In this document: piece by piece, positions 9,000 to 18,136 of the stretch
Layout of the letters: each line of letters starts with the position of its first letter
Numbering within the stretch: the stretch's first letter is position 1
Origin: Pseudoalteromonas sp. H71
GTDB lineage: Bacteria > Pseudomonadota > Gammaproteobacteria > Enterobacterales > Alteromonadaceae
Assembly: GCF_001468485.1 (NCBI RefSeq)
Contig: NZ_LODI01000024.1
Span: 19,557 to 66,475, forward strand
Length of the DNA: 46,919 nt
Direction: 5' to 3'
Notes under the pieces: model-generated
Databases searched by the model: none
What the model saw: only the letters and a program-made list of their open reading frames with translations
What the model was told of the DNA's origin: nothing
Program-made: the position numbers and the translations under genes

Positions 9000-9620
9000 T
9001 TAACGAGGTGGATCAATAATTCCGCTAATTGATGCGTTTTTTCTAAACCAGCCAGCAATTGAATACCGATTATCTACAGCTGGTAATACTTCGTGGACAA
9101 AGCGCTCGCTTTCAAATAAAACTAACGTTCCTGCCTCTGGCGCAATAGTCATTTCAATATCTTTGCTTTTTGGCTTATAAATTACAAGTTCACCGCCCTC
9201 GCCTGGTGTATTTAAATAAAAAACGCTGGTAAATACTCTATTAGAACGTCCTTTAAAGGCATCGACATGCTTTTTATAAAAGTCACCGTGAGTGTATTTT
9301 GCATAGTGACATTCGTAATCAAATAGCCCCATAAAAAAAGTGCGATTGAGCGTTGTGCGAATACTCTCCATAACAGCTAGGTAGGTTAATTGTGCTTGGG
9401 ATGACCCATCAAACCAATAAGTTTTATCTTTTCGAATATTATCGTCAATTTGTAAATGATTTAAACGACCAATACCAGCAAGGCTAAAGTGCGGATTTAT
9501 ACGATAACAATCAGCCATTAAATCAGCTATTAGTTCTTTGTTTATGGCATTGGGTATAACTGTATAACCGCGGTTTTCAATATCGTTATAAAACGCACCA
9601 TCGGTTGAAAAGTTGATCAT
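9000..9620 (-). CDS. 2-oxoglutarate/Fe(II)-dependent dioxygenase, prolyl-4-hydroxylase type
   Basis: 206 residues with the jelly-roll dioxygenase pattern. The iron ligands are His118 and Asp120 in KKHVDAF and His176 in RFVHEVLPA; Arg185 in NRYSIAGWFR would bind 2-oxoglutarate. TSVFYLNTPGEGGELVIY matches the core strand of the P4Hc family. The substrate is not evident; family members hydroxylate prolyl residues, often in translation factors or ribosomal proteins, or small molecules. The gene stands alone, convergent with ubiA and 95 bases downstream of the LysR gene on the same strand. Confidence 0.82.
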   Translation of the reverse strand: MINFSTDGAFYNDIENRGYTVIPNAINKELIADLMADCYRINPHFSLAGIGRLNHLQIDDNIRKDKTYWFDGSSQAQLTYLAVMESIRTTLNRTFFMGLFDYECHYAKYTHGDFYKKHVDAFKGRSNRVFTSVFYLNTPGEGGELVIYKPKSKDIEMTIAPEAGTLVLFESERFVHEVLPAVDNRYSIAGWFRKNASISGIIDPPR

Positions 9621-9715
9621 TTATGTGGTTCTTTTTTTGAAGGTGCGCCAGTTTAGCCGAAAAAGAGTAAAAAGCTATTGTTTTGTGCTGCACCTATTTC
9701 AAAAATAACAATGGA

Positions 9716-10600
9716 TTAATTAATTGTTGTGGCTGCTTTTTTTATGAGTGAAAGTAAATGTGCCAAGTGTTCAGTAACAGCTGTTTGTTGATTTGTTTGA
9801 ACAACTAACTGCTCATGGCTTAGGTCTTTATTTGTTTTTAACTGAACCAGGTCGGTGTGCTCTGCCACTGTGTTTGCATGTTCAATACTGGCGATTGCAA
9901 AACTATCTGATTTAGTAATGCCCGATATAACCAGTTCAATACTGCCCATTTTAATAGTTGATGATTTATTTAAAGAATCAATGGCTTCATTTAGCATGGT
10001 TTGAACTTGTTTTGACTGAGAGAAACAGCCAAAGGCTGAATAGGAGTCAAGTTCGTGTTTGCTTATGTCACTTTTTTGGGCAAGCGGGTGATGTTTAGAT
10101 ACAAATAAAATAAGCTGATCAGGCAGATGAATATCGCTACCAATACTATTTATAGCTTGAGAATAAACACTAATGTCTATTTCACCTTCTTGAAGCTTAC
10201 GCGTTAATTCATGCTGTTCTTGTAATTGCATTTCAATTTTTACATGTGGGTACTGCGCTAAAAATTGCCCACATGAGATAGGCACAATATTACTCGCCTT
10301 ATTTGTGTAACCAATAATAAGTTTTTCATCGGCATTGCCATGAACAGATTGAAACAGGCGCTTTTTGGTGTTTTCTAATTCGCTAAGTGTATTTTTGGCG
10401 TAATCAAGAAAAAGTTCGCCTTCAGGAGTCAGTTTTACTGAGCGGGTTGAGCGCGTAACTAGCTCATAGCCCATTTCATCTTCTAGGGTTTGAATACTAC
10501 GGGTAAGCGCAGAAGTACTAATTTGCGTTTTTTCTGCGGCCTGTCTGAAGTGACGTAACACACCAAGTGCTACAAATTGTTCTAATTGCTCAAATCTCAC
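9716..10600 (-). CDS. LysR-family transcriptional regulator
   Basis: 294 residues, the usual LysR length. The N-terminal winged helix-turn-helix (residues 1-60) is clear: RFEQLEQFVALGVLRHFRQAAEKTQISTSALTRSIQTLEDEMGYELVTRS. A linker helix and a two-lobed effector domain follow (about 90-290). No divergently transcribed target lies upstream; the possible target is the oxygenase gene downstream on the same strand or an unlinked locus. A 7-bp inverted repeat 29-46 bases before the start may be its own binding site. The effector cannot be predicted. Confidence 0.9.
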   Translation of the reverse strand: MRFEQLEQFVALGVLRHFRQAAEKTQISTSALTRSIQTLEDEMGYELVTRSTRSVKLTPEGELFLDYAKNTLSELENTKKRLFQSVHGNADEKLIIGYTNKASNIVPISCGQFLAQYPHVKIEMQLQEQHELTRKLQEGEIDISVYSQAINSIGSDIHLPDQLILFVSKHHPLAQKSDISKHELDSYSAFGCFSQSKQVQTMLNEAIDSLNKSSTIKMGSIELVISGITKSDSFAIASIEHANTVAEHTDLVQLKTNKDLSHEQLVVQTNQQTAVTEHLAHLLSLIKKAATTIN

Positions 10601-10957
10601 TTTATAGTCCCTTTTTATAAGTAAGTTGTGATGTAATGATACATCAATATTCTGTTTGTTTTACCTGTCTAAACTATTAAAAAATATATGTAAATTTACA
10701 ACCGATAGATCACACAATATATCTGTTTGCACAATAATAAAAGTGTAAAAATGTTAAAAAGTATTAACCTTTAGACTAAAGGCTAATAGTTTAGTATTCA
10801 CCTAACATCCCTATCTGGCAAAGTTAAAATAAAAAGCAGGTATAAATCTATAAATAAAATATTAGATAACTTTATTATGCTAATTAATGAAAAAGTATGC
10901 CACAAAGTAGGGCATTGATTAAGCAATAATTAAAATATTTGCACGAATTTTAGTCTT
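10601..10957. other. AT-rich intergenic region without a gene
   Basis: 357 bases between the LysR start and the DUF2721 end, both on the minus strand. It holds the inverted repeat at 10629-10646 and a small stem CCTTTA/TAAAGG at 10768-10782 without a T-run. I find no convincing ORF and no tRNA-like or known RNA structure. Confidence 0.6.
10629..10646. promoter_or_regulatory. inverted repeat upstream of the LysR gene, possible operator
   Basis: TGATGTA (10629-10635) and TACATCA (10640-10646) are perfect inverted copies separated by four bases. LysR proteins commonly bind such interrupted dyads (T-N11-A type) near their own promoter. The function is inferred from position only. Confidence 0.5.
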
Positions 10958-11389
10958 TTAGCTTGTTTTATTGTCAAAGTTTTTGTTTGCTCTGTTACTC
11001 AATGGTTTGTTTTCAATATTTTGAAGCTCAATTTCTATTGCATCACATGAAATATGAATTTCAAATAAAGACGTTAATAAAGATAAACTTAAGCAGGTTA
11101 GGCTTACGCCAAACAAAATAATACCCGTGGTATTAAACTCAATAAAAAGAGCGAACATAGACAAAGTACACAATAAAAAGGAGCCTACACCGTAAACTTG
11201 CATCGTTCTTATTAGTTTTATACGTTTTCTTAAATTGGTAATTTGCGCAACAACGACAGGTCGAATTGACTCGCCTTCTCTGGCATTTAATTCTCTGATT
11301 AATTGCGCAAGCACTAAAAATCGGTTTGTATAAGCAAGAAGTAATAAAGATATCGCTGGAAAAAGTAGACCCGGGGTTGTAAGTGTCAT
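10958..11389 (-). CDS. DUF2721 family membrane protein
   Basis: 143 residues of unknown function. The N-terminus LLFPAISLLLLAYTNRFLVLAQLIREL is characteristic of DUF2721: a hydrophobic helix, then a charged helix (residues 25-62), then two more hydrophobic segments at about 66-88 and 91-110 and a polar tail. The whole predicts a three-helix inner-membrane protein with a cytoplasmic coiled stretch. No operon partner is apparent; it is divergent from the DUF2007 gene with an 81-base shared upstream region. Confidence 0.75.
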   Translation of the reverse strand: MTLTTPGLLFPAISLLLLAYTNRFLVLAQLIRELNAREGESIRPVVVAQITNLRKRIKLIRTMQVYGVGSFLLCTLSMFALFIEFNTTGIILFGVSLTCLSLSLLTSLFEIHISCDAIEIELQNIENKPLSNRANKNFDNKTS

Positions 11390-11470
11390 GCTTGCGCCTT
11401 TTTTGAAAATTGTTTAATAACGTTCTCAATACCTTAAAGTATTGTACACACAAAATAATCGAGGTCGATA

Positions 11471-11818
11471 TTGCAAACTCATAAAAACACAACAGATAGT
11501 GCATTTAATTGGATAACAATTTACCAAGCAGCCAACACCTTAGAGGCTAATATTGTTAAGGGGTTAATTCAAGCAGGCGGGATAGAGTGTAAAGTTGCAG
11601 GAGAAATGCTTCAAGGCGCACTTGGAGAAATTCCTTTCGATCAGGCACAAGTTAGAGTGCAGGTTTATGCGATAAAAGAGCGCCATGCGCGACAAATATT
11701 GGTAAACTATCAGCAAGTAAAACAATCCGCTCCAGATTGGGTATGTCCTAACTGTAATGAGCATAATGGATCAACATTTGATTTTTGTTGGTCATGTGAG
11801 ACGTTAAAGAATGACTAA
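11471..11818 (+). CDS. DUF2007-domain protein with C-terminal zinc ribbon
   Basis: 115 residues. Residues 15-80 look like the DUF2007 'putative signal transducing' domain (TIYQAANTLEANIVKGLIQAGGIECKVAGEMLQGALGEIPF), a small ferredoxin-like fold of unknown role. Residues 91-110 form a zinc ribbon, WVCPNCNEHNGSTFDFCWSC, with four cysteines. The start is a TTG at 11471 preceded by GAGG (11461-11464); no ATG suits. It overlaps the next gene by eight bases, so the two are probably coexpressed. Confidence 0.75.
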   Translation: MQTHKNTTDSAFNWITIYQAANTLEANIVKGLIQAGGIECKVAGEMLQGALGEIPFDQAQVRVQVYAIKERHARQILVNYQQVKQSAPDWVCPNCNEHNGSTFDFCWSCETLKND

Positions 11819-12401
11819 AGCAAATAATTTTCAGCGTATTAGAGAGCTAAACTATTTACAAAAAGCGGTATTAGCAAGTGCGCTAATTGAACGTATGTTG
11901 CCAAATTACGGCTTATTTAGTGAAGCTACGGGGTTTGGTGATGAAACGTTACTTCGTAATGCGCTTAATGTTTGTTGGGAAAAAATCTTGCTACCAAAAA
12001 GTAAGATCGATTTAGAAAAGCAAGTTGAAAAAGTGGAACCTAATGTTCCAGAGCTGGCTGATTTTGATATGTTTGGTACATACCCGGCTATTGATGCGGC
12101 AACGTCATTACTGAGCTTGATGCATGGCTTAATGGCACAAGACGATAAAGAATTTGTAAGCGTTAGTAAAATTTCGCAAGCAACCGTTGCGCGCTTTATT
12201 GAATACCAAATGACAGTAGACGGTGAAATTGCAGACAATACCGCTGTTAGGGAACACCCTTTGATGCAGTATGAAATTGAAGTGTTAGCTGAGCTTATTG
12301 ATTTTGTTGAAAATATGGGGCGTATTACTTCAGATAGTGTAAAAGCGCTGAAAAAATTTGCTGTTTTTGATGGTCAAACAAATATTGGTTTGACGTTATA
12401 A
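11811..12401 (+). CDS. YjaG-like protein (DUF416)
   Basis: 196 residues, helical and soluble, matching the DUF416/YjaG family in length and pattern (RIRELNYLQKAVLASALIERMLPNY at the start, YPAIDAATSLLSLMHGL in the middle, ATVARFIEY further on). The family's function is not known. The ATG overlaps the end of the DUF2007 gene. The tsaD gene follows after 57 bases, but with its own strong ribosome site. Confidence 0.75.
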   Translation: MTKANNFQRIRELNYLQKAVLASALIERMLPNYGLFSEATGFGDETLLRNALNVCWEKILLPKSKIDLEKQVEKVEPNVPELADFDMFGTYPAIDAATSLLSLMHGLMAQDDKEFVSVSKISQATVARFIEYQMTVDGEIADNTAVREHPLMQYEIEVLAELIDFVENMGRITSDSVKALKKFAVFDGQTNIGLTL

Positions 12402-12458
12402 ACAAATTAAGTAACTTGAACTTTGATTAAGTAGTGATAAAAAAGCGGGAGAAGTACA

Positions 12459-13472
12459 ATGCGAATTTTAGGCATTGAATCGTCATGTGATGAGACTGGT
12501 ATTGCAATTTATGATGATGAAAAAGGTTTATTAGCTCATCAATTATACAGCCAAGTAAAAGTGCATGCTGACTACGGTGGTGTGGTTCCTGAGCTTGCGT
12601 CACGCGATCATGTGCGTAAAACTCTACCTCTTATTGATGCCGCATTTGCTCAAGCGGGGTGTGGCCCTGAAGATTTAGATGGTATTGCTTATACCGCTGG
12701 CCCAGGCTTGGTTGGGGCGCTGTTAGTGGGTACTTCAATTGGTCGCTCTTTGGCTTATGGCTGGGATATTCCTGCTGTTGCGGTTCATCATATGGAGGGG
12801 CACTTACTTGCTCCTATGCTTGAAGAAAACGTACCTGAATTTCCGTTCATTGCGTTACTTGTTTCTGGTGGCCATACCATGATGGTAAAAGTTGAAGGCA
12901 TTGGTCAATACGAAGTACTGGGCGAGTCTGTTGATGATGCTGCAGGTGAAGCGTTTGACAAAACAGCTAAGTTATTAGGTCTTGATTACCCAGGAGGCCC
13001 TCGCTTAGCTAAATTAGCAGAGCAGGGTGTGCCAAAACGATTTATCTTTCCTCGTCCAATGACTGATAAGCCAGGCCTTGATTTTAGCTTTAGTGGCTTA
13101 AAAACTGCGGCGTCGATTACCATTCGTGAAAATGATGAAGACGAGCAAACTAAAGCTGACATAGCTCATGCATTTCAAACCGCCGTTATTGATACGTTAG
13201 TTATTAAATGTAAGCGAGCGCTTAAGCAAACAGGCATCAAACGTTTAGTTATTGCAGGTGGAGTAAGCGCAAATACCCAGCTTAGGCTTCAGCTTGAGCG
13301 TGTGATGCAAGGGATGAAAGGTGAGGTTTATTATCCGCGTACAGAGTTTTGTACAGATAACGGCGCAATGATTGCTTATGCCGGAATGCAGCGTTTAAAA
13401 GCAGGTCAGTTTGCAACCCTCGATATGAAAACCAAGCCACGTTGGCCAATAGACAGCCTCGAGCCCATTTAA
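12459..13472 (+). CDS. tsaD: tRNA N6-threonylcarbamoyladenosine synthase catalytic subunit TsaD
   Basis: Transfers the threonylcarbamoyl group to A37 of ANN-decoding tRNAs with TsaB and TsaE; essential in most bacteria. 337 residues, as in E. coli. The metal ligands are His111 and His115 in HHMEGHL; the N-terminus [17 protein letters not shown] is the ASKHA phosphate-1 loop, and [23 protein letters not shown] and [12 protein letters not shown] are family landmarks. GGGAG at 12447-12451 is a good ribosome site for the ATG. It is convergent with plsY nine bases downstream; the terminator lies in the plsY coding end. Confidence 0.97.
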   Translation: MRILGIESSCDETGIAIYDDEKGLLAHQLYSQVKVHADYGGVVPELASRDHVRKTLPLIDAAFAQAGCGPEDLDGIAYTAGPGLVGALLVGTSIGRSLAYGWDIPAVAVHHMEGHLLAPMLEENVPEFPFIALLVSGGHTMMVKVEGIGQYEVLGESVDDAAGEAFDKTAKLLGLDYPGGPRLAKLAEQGVPKRFIFPRPMTDKPGLDFSFSGLKTAASITIRENDEDEQTKADIAHAFQTAVIDTLVIKCKRALKQTGIKRLVIAGGVSANTQLRLQLERVMQGMKGEVYYPRTEFCTDNGAMIAYAGMQRLKAGQFATLDMKTKPRWPIDSLEPI

Positions 13473-13481
13473 TTTAACGGG

Positions 13482-14093
13482 TTATGTTGGTTTATTTTCA
13501 TCGGTGGGGGCGTTTTTAGCCCCCACTTTTGGTTCTTCACCCGCAAATAACCTAACTATATTTGTTCTGTGGCGAAAAATAATGAGCACCGTGATAAAAA
13601 CCACTGGCAATGTATATAGGGGCTTAATTAACCACGTATAAAGCGGTGCGAGTAAAACGGTAACGAGGGCGGCAAGTGAAGAGTAGCGACTTACCGCAAC
13701 AATAATTAGCCAAGTAGCAATTAATAACCCTGCCAGGGATAAACCTATTGGAAGTAAAGCACCAAATGCGGTTGCAACGGCCTTGCCTCCTTTAAAATTA
13801 AAAAACACGGGGTACATGTGCCCTAAACAGGCGCCGACGGCAACAACGCCCAGAACTAAAGGCTCAAGTTGTAAAAAATAGGCCCCCCACACTGGAATTG
13901 TGCCTTTTAAAATATCAAAAACAAGAACTAAAACAGCAGGAAAAGCGCCACCTAAGCGGTAAACATTAGTTGCGCCAGGGTTATTTGAGCCATGTGTGCG
14001 GGGATCTTGGAGTTTAAATAGGCGCGACACTAAAATAGCCGACGAAATCGACCCAAGTAGGTACGCTAAAACAAACATCAAAATGGCTAACAC
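13482..14093 (-). CDS. plsY: glycerol-3-phosphate acyltransferase PlsY
   Basis: Inner-membrane enzyme that acylates glycerol-3-phosphate with acyl-phosphate in phospholipid synthesis. 203 residues with five hydrophobic segments. Family motifs are present: the N-terminal [36 protein letters not shown], the central [14 protein letters not shown] and the C-terminal [19 protein letters not shown]. It sits next to tsaD, a common gammaproteobacterial arrangement. The long divergent gap before folB (244 bases) holds the promoters of both. Confidence 0.95.
   Translation of the reverse strand: MLAILMFVLAYLLGSISSAILVSRLFKLQDPRTHGSNNPGATNVYRLGGAFPAVLVLVFDILKGTIPVWGAYFLQLEPLVLGVVAVGACLGHMYPVFFNFKGGKAVATAFGALLPIGLSLAGLLIATWLIIVAVSRYSSLAALVTVLLAPLYTWLIKPLYTLPVVFITVLIIFRHRTNIVRLFAGEEPKVGAKNAPTDENKPT
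13504..13530 (+). terminator. terminator for tsaD inside the plsY 3' coding end
   Basis: GTGGGGGC (13504-13511), a 7-base loop, GCCCCCAC (13519-13526), then TTTT on the plus strand. It is placed 30 bases after the tsaD stop and codes for the last residues of PlsY on the other strand. Confidence 0.75.
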
Positions 14094-14337
14094 ATAGTTC
14101 CTTATTTTTTTATCGTTATACCCGTTACATTTAATGCAATTAACATCGTTTTTGGGCTATTATTGGCGGCAAAATTTATCGTTAAAAGTATTATACTTCT
14201 ATCAATTTTAGCTCAACGCGTTATTTTGTTATTGTAGAAGGTATTTTTACATATTTAAACACTGATTAAAGCATATACAATATTAATTTTTAATTAGTTT
14301 ATGTAGTTAGAACAGTTGTTGGTCTTTTGGAGTATCA

Positions 14338-14697
14338 ATGGATAAGGTATTTATATCTCAATTGCACGTCGACACGATTATTGGAGTGTACGACTTTGAA
14401 AAAGAAAGTAAACAGAGCCTTTATTTTGATATTGAAATGCTAAGTGATATTAAACCCGCTGCCGCAAATGATGACATTAATTTAGCACTTGATTACGCAA
14501 AAGTAAGCGAACGCGTCATTGCACATAGTACTGCTAAGCCTGTTGAGTTACTTGAAACACTTGTTGAGCAATTGGCTGATATTATTTTAACGGAATTTAA
14601 TACAACTCAAGTGAAAATTAGAGTGAGTAAACCTGCAGCAGTGCCGCAAGCACAAACTGTTGGAGTAGAAATAACTCGCAATAAGGCAAGCGTTTAA
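14338..14697 (+). CDS. folB: dihydroneopterin aldolase
   Basis: Converts 7,8-dihydroneopterin to 6-hydroxymethyl-dihydropterin in folate synthesis. 119 residues (E. coli 122). The start DKVFISQLHVDTIIGVYDFEKESKQSL carries the conserved Ile-Gly-Val-(Tyr/His) active-site segment with a following Glu; LDYAKVSE and LLETLVEQLAD hold further pterin-site residues. TTGGAG precedes the ATG. The stop is followed at once by folK, the next enzyme of the pathway. Confidence 0.95.
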   Translation: MDKVFISQLHVDTIIGVYDFEKESKQSLYFDIEMLSDIKPAAANDDINLALDYAKVSERVIAHSTAKPVELLETLVEQLADIILTEFNTTQVKIRVSKPAAVPQAQTVGVEITRNKASV

Positions 14698-15186
14698 ATG
14701 GCGCAAATATTTATTAGTCTTGGGTCAAATATTAACAAAGTGCACTATATGCAAAGTGCCTTAAAAGCGCTTAAAACGCATTTTAAAAATATAGAGCATT
14801 CGTCTGTTTTTGAAAGCGAAGCCGTAGGTTTCGTAGGTAATAACTTTTATAATTCGGTCGTTGGGGCAAAAACAGATAGGCCGCTAGCTGAAGTGTGTGC
14901 GTTACTAAAAGAAATAGAGCGCGATAATGGTCGTACACCTAATGATAAAAAGTTCAGTCCACGAACACTAGATTTAGATTTATTGTTTTACGACGATGTT
15001 ATTTGTGACAGCCCTGCGCAATTGCCGCGCGATGAAATCACTAAAAATGCATTTGTACTACAGCCTCTCAGTGAGGTTGCCCCCGGTTTTTATCACCCTG
15101 TAGCTAAGCAAACAATTGCTCAATTATGGAATGAATATAATAACCCTCAACAAAAACTATGGAAGGTGGAGTTTTCTAACCCATGA
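14698..15186 (+). CDS. folK: 2-amino-4-hydroxy-6-hydroxymethyldihydropteridine pyrophosphokinase
   Basis: Transfers pyrophosphate from ATP to the FolB product. 162 residues, matching the E. coli enzyme (159). Motifs are IFISLGSNI at the N-terminus, [13 protein letters not shown], and the Mg/ATP site [15 protein letters not shown], followed by [21 protein letters not shown]. The start codon directly abuts the folB stop and the stop overlaps the uppP start (ATGA), so folB-folK-uppP are translated from one message. Confidence 0.96.
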   Translation: MAQIFISLGSNINKVHYMQSALKALKTHFKNIEHSSVFESEAVGFVGNNFYNSVVGAKTDRPLAEVCALLKEIERDNGRTPNDKKFSPRTLDLDLLFYDDVICDSPAQLPRDEITKNAFVLQPLSEVAPGFYHPVAKQTIAQLWNEYNNPQQKLWKVEFSNP

Positions 15187-15983
15187 GTATTTTAGAAATA
15201 ATAATTTTAGCGCTAATTCAAGGTTTTACTGAGTTTTTACCCATATCTAGCTCGGCTCATTTAATTTTACCCTCGCAAATTTTAGGCTGGGAAGATCAAG
15301 GACTCGCTTTTGATGTTGCAGTGCATGTGGGCACTTTGATAGCGGTTGTCATTTATTTTCGTAAAGAAGTGGCTGATATTCTCAGTGCGTGGTTTAAATC
15401 GTTTGGCGCACAAGGTAAAACAGACGACAGTAAACTCGGCTGGTGGATTATTTTAGGGACAATACCTGCTGCAGTATTTGGTTTGTTACTTAAGGATTTT
15501 GTTGAGTTATACCTTCGAAGTGCATGGGTCATTGCTGCCACCACCATTATTTTTGGTTTGCTGCTCTGGTACGCTGATGCCAAAGGAAAACAAGTTAAAA
15601 CAATTTATCAACTTAATTGGAAGTCGGCTTTAATGATTGGCTTGGCGCAAGCCGTTGCTATGATCCCGGGTACCTCTCGTTCAGGTATTACAATGACAGC
15701 GGGTTTAATGCTACGCATGAATAAGCAAAGCGCAGCGCGCTTTTCGTTTTTACTCGCCATTCCTGTTATATCAATGATGGGGCTTTATTACACAGTAGAG
15801 CTCGCATTGGGCGACCACGTTGTTGAATGGGGCACATTGTTACTAGGGGTGGTACTGTCCTTTTTATCTGCTTATGCGTGTATTTATTTATTTTTAAAAG
15901 TGATTGAACGAATGGGAATGTTACCTTTTGTCATTTACCGATTAGTTTTAGGCTTAGGTTTAATCGTTTTTTTAAGTATGTAG
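15183..15983 (+). CDS. uppP: undecaprenyl-diphosphate phosphatase
   Basis: Membrane phosphatase that recycles undecaprenyl pyrophosphate for peptidoglycan and O-antigen synthesis (BacA family; bacitracin resistance when overexpressed). 266 residues with about eight helices. The two catalytic motifs are [14 protein letters not shown] near the N-terminus and [15 protein letters not shown] at about residue 160. Last gene of the folB-folK-uppP unit; a strong terminator follows. Confidence 0.96.
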   Translation: MSILEIIILALIQGFTEFLPISSSAHLILPSQILGWEDQGLAFDVAVHVGTLIAVVIYFRKEVADILSAWFKSFGAQGKTDDSKLGWWIILGTIPAAVFGLLLKDFVELYLRSAWVIAATTIIFGLLLWYADAKGKQVKTIYQLNWKSALMIGLAQAVAMIPGTSRSGITMTAGLMLRMNKQSAARFSFLLAIPVISMMGLYYTVELALGDHVVEWGTLLLGVVLSFLSAYACIYLFLKVIERMGMLPFVIYRLVLGLGLIVFLSM

Positions 15984-15998
15984 ATTAATTTACTTTGC

Positions 15999-16029
15999 AA
16001 AAAAGCCTTCTAATTTAGAAGGCTTTTTT
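15999..16029 (+). terminator. intrinsic terminator after uppP
   Basis: GCCTTCTA (16005-16012), loop ATT, TAGAAGGC (16016-16023), with an A-run before and six Ts after. The flanking A/T runs make it look bidirectional, although no gene enters from the right. Confidence 0.9.
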
Positions 16030-16114
16030 GTTTGTGATAATGACTTTAAGCATTAGTAAAATACCTACATATAATGGTAACTATGCGCGAAATTTGGCAT
16101 TATAGCGCCATTAA

Positions 16115-16134
16115 ACTTTGCACAGCTGCAAAGT
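16115..16134. repeat. 8-bp inverted repeat before mpl
   Basis: ACTTTGCA and TGCAAAGT flank a 4-base loop, 24 bases before the mpl start. A TATAAT at 16070-16075 lies upstream, so the structure would be in the 5' leader if that is the promoter. It may be a leader hairpin or an operator; nothing else supports either. Confidence 0.4.
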
Positions 16135-16158
16135 GAGCATACGGTTTAAGGAAAGTAT

Positions 16159-17514
16159 ATGCATATTCATATTTTGGGCATTTGCGGTACGTTTATGGGC
16201 GGTATTGCAGCCATTGCTAAGTCACTTGGTCATCAAGTGACAGGTTCAGACCAAAACGTTTACCCACCTATGAGCACCCAGCTTGAAGATCTTGGTATTG
16301 AGCTCACTCAAGGTTACGACGTATCTCAATTGGAGCCAAAACCCGATATGGTGGTGATTGGTAATGCCATGAGCCGAGGTAACCCATGTGTTGAATATGT
16401 GTTAGATAACAGCTTACCTTATACCTCAGGCCCTGAGTGGTTAAAGCATAACTTATTGCAAAACTCTTGGGTACTTGCGGTAGCTGGTACGCATGGTAAA
16501 ACCACCACAGCCAGTATGCTTGCGTGGATACTCGAATATGCGGGCCTTAAGCCTGGCTTTTTAATTGGCGGCGTAGTACAAAACTTTGGTGTGTCGGCTA
16601 AAGTGGGCGAAACCCCATTTTTTGTAATTGAAGCCGATGAGTACGATACCGCCTTTTTTGATAAGCGTAGTAAGTTTGTTCACTATTTACCGCGTACGCT
16701 AATTTTAAATAATCTTGAATTTGATCACGCAGATATTTTTGAAGATTTAAATGCAATTAAAAAACAATTTCACCACTTAATGCGTACACTACCTTACAGC
16801 GGTAAAGTCATTTGGCCAAAACAAGACAAAGCGCTTGAAGACGTTATATCGCAAGGTCTATGGAGTGAAAGCGAAACGTTAGATGGCGATTGGGGCTATA
16901 AACTAATTAAAGCCGATGGCAGCGAGTTTGATGTACTTTTGAATAATGAGCAGCAAGGCACGGTTAATTGGGGCGCAATTGGCGAGCATAATGTAAAAAA
17001 TGCGATTATGGCAATTGCAGCTGCGCGCCATGTGGGAATTGCTGTGAGTCACAGTATTGATGCACTTGCCGAGTTTATTAGCCCAAAAAGGCGAATGGAA
17101 CTCAAAGCCGACATAAATAGTATTAAGGTGTATGACGATTTTGCTCATCACCCAACAGCGATTAAAACAACCTTAGCGGGTTTACGCGCTAAAGTTGGCG
17201 ATGAAAAAATTATTGCTATTTTAGAGCCCCGCTCAAACACCATGAAAATGGGTGTACATCAGCATACATTGCTTGATTCGTTACGCGATGCTGACGATGT
17301 ACTGTTATTTGAGCCAGATAACTTAAGTTGGTCACTGAAAGAGCAAGCAGATAAAGCGGGTATGCAATGCTTTAACAGCACGCAGTCGATTATTAATACG
17401 GTGCTTGAAAATGTGCAGCCTAATCAACACATTCTAATCATGAGTAATGGCGGTTTTAATGGCCTCCATCAGCAGCTTGTTGATGGATTGGCTGATAAAT
17501 ACAGCGGAGAATAA
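16159..17514 (+). CDS. mpl: UDP-N-acetylmuramate:L-alanyl-gamma-D-glutamyl-meso-diaminopimelate ligase
   Basis: Cytoplasmic Mur-ligase-family enzyme that reattaches recycled tripeptide to UDP-MurNAc in peptidoglycan recycling. 451 residues (E. coli Mpl 457). Domain 1 starts [30 protein letters not shown]; the ATP loop is [29 protein letters not shown] distinguishes Mpl from Mur[12 protein letters not shown] begins the C-terminal domain. AAGGAAAG precedes the ATG. The stop is separated by one base from the ubiX TTG start. Confidence 0.95.
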   Translation: MHIHILGICGTFMGGIAAIAKSLGHQVTGSDQNVYPPMSTQLEDLGIELTQGYDVSQLEPKPDMVVIGNAMSRGNPCVEYVLDNSLPYTSGPEWLKHNLLQNSWVLAVAGTHGKTTTASMLAWILEYAGLKPGFLIGGVVQNFGVSAKVGETPFFVIEADEYDTAFFDKRSKFVHYLPRTLILNNLEFDHADIFEDLNAIKKQFHHLMRTLPYSGKVIWPKQDKALEDVISQGLWSESETLDGDWGYKLIKADGSEFDVLLNNEQQGTVNWGAIGEHNVKNAIMAIAAARHVGIAVSHSIDALAEFISPKRRMELKADINSIKVYDDFAHHPTAIKTTLAGLRAKVGDEKIIAILEPRSNTMKMGVHQHTLLDSLRDADDVLLFEPDNLSWSLKEQADKAGMQCFNSTQSIINTVLENVQPNQHILIMSNGGFNGLHQQLVDGLADKYSGE

Positions 17515-17515
17515 T

Positions 17516-18136
17516 TTGCAATTTAAAGATAAAATAACCTTAGCGTTTAGCGGTGCCTCTGGTGCGCCATATGGATTAAAATTGCTTGAAGTACTGCTTG
17601 AGCAGCAGTATCAAGTGTATGTACTTATTTCGAGTGCGGCTCGAGTTGTGCTTGATACTGAGTCAAACATAAAGCTCTCTGCAAATGAAGATAAAGCCAC
17701 TGAGCAATTAAATGCGCTATTTGATGCAAAACCACAGCAATTACAAGTGTTTGGTAAAGATAACTGGTTTAGTCCTGTAGCCTCTGGCTCTGCAGCGCCC
17801 AAAAAAATGGTTGTTTGTCCATGCAGTGCAGGATCGGTATCAGCGATTGCGGTAGGCGCATCTGATAATTTACTAGAGCGTGCGGCTGATGTGGTGATTA
17901 AAGAACGTGGCCAGCTTATTTTAGTGCCGCGCGAAACGCCTTTTAGCGAGATCCATTTAGAGAATATGCTAAAGCTATCGCGATTGGGTGTAACCATTAT
18001 GCCCGCAGCCCCTGGCTTTTATCATAAACCGCAAAGCATAGAAGATTTAGTCGATTTTATGGTGGCACGCATTTTAGATCATTTAAACATTGAGCATGCT
18101 CTAACAAAACGTTGGGGCTATGGTGAGGGTAAGTAA
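17516..18136 (+). CDS. ubiX: flavin prenyltransferase UbiX
   Basis: Makes the prenylated FMN cofactor of the UbiD decarboxylase in ubiquinone synthesis. 206 residues, within the family's usual 190-220. The N-terminal FMN loop [13 protein letters not shown] and the later [25 protein letters not shown] and [16 protein letters not shown] are diagnostic. The start is a TTG at 17516: GGAG at 17506-17509 is ideally spaced and the conserved N-terminus begins there. A longer in-frame ATG (17447) lies inside mpl and would add unrelated residues. The stop overlaps the start of the ABC ATPase gene by one base. Confidence 0.93.
   Translation: MQFKDKITLAFSGASGAPYGLKLLEVLLEQQYQVYVLISSAARVVLDTESNIKLSANEDKATEQLNALFDAKPQQLQVFGKDNWFSPVASGSAAPKKMVVCPCSAGSVSAIAVGASDNLLERAADVVIKERGQLILVPRETPFSEIHLENMLKLSRLGVTIMPAAPGFYHKPQSIEDLVDFMVARILDHLNIEHALTKRWGYGEGK

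Noticed and set aside
11139..11504. Overlapping minus-strand ORF of 121 codons across the DUF2721 gene
   Set aside because: It is out of frame with the DUF2721 protein, has atypical composition and would cover the start of the plus-strand DUF2007 gene.
17447..17515. Longer ubiX start at ATG 17447
   Set aside because: It lies inside mpl, adds residues outside the family alignment, and a good ribosome site (GGAG at 17506) points to the TTG at 17516.
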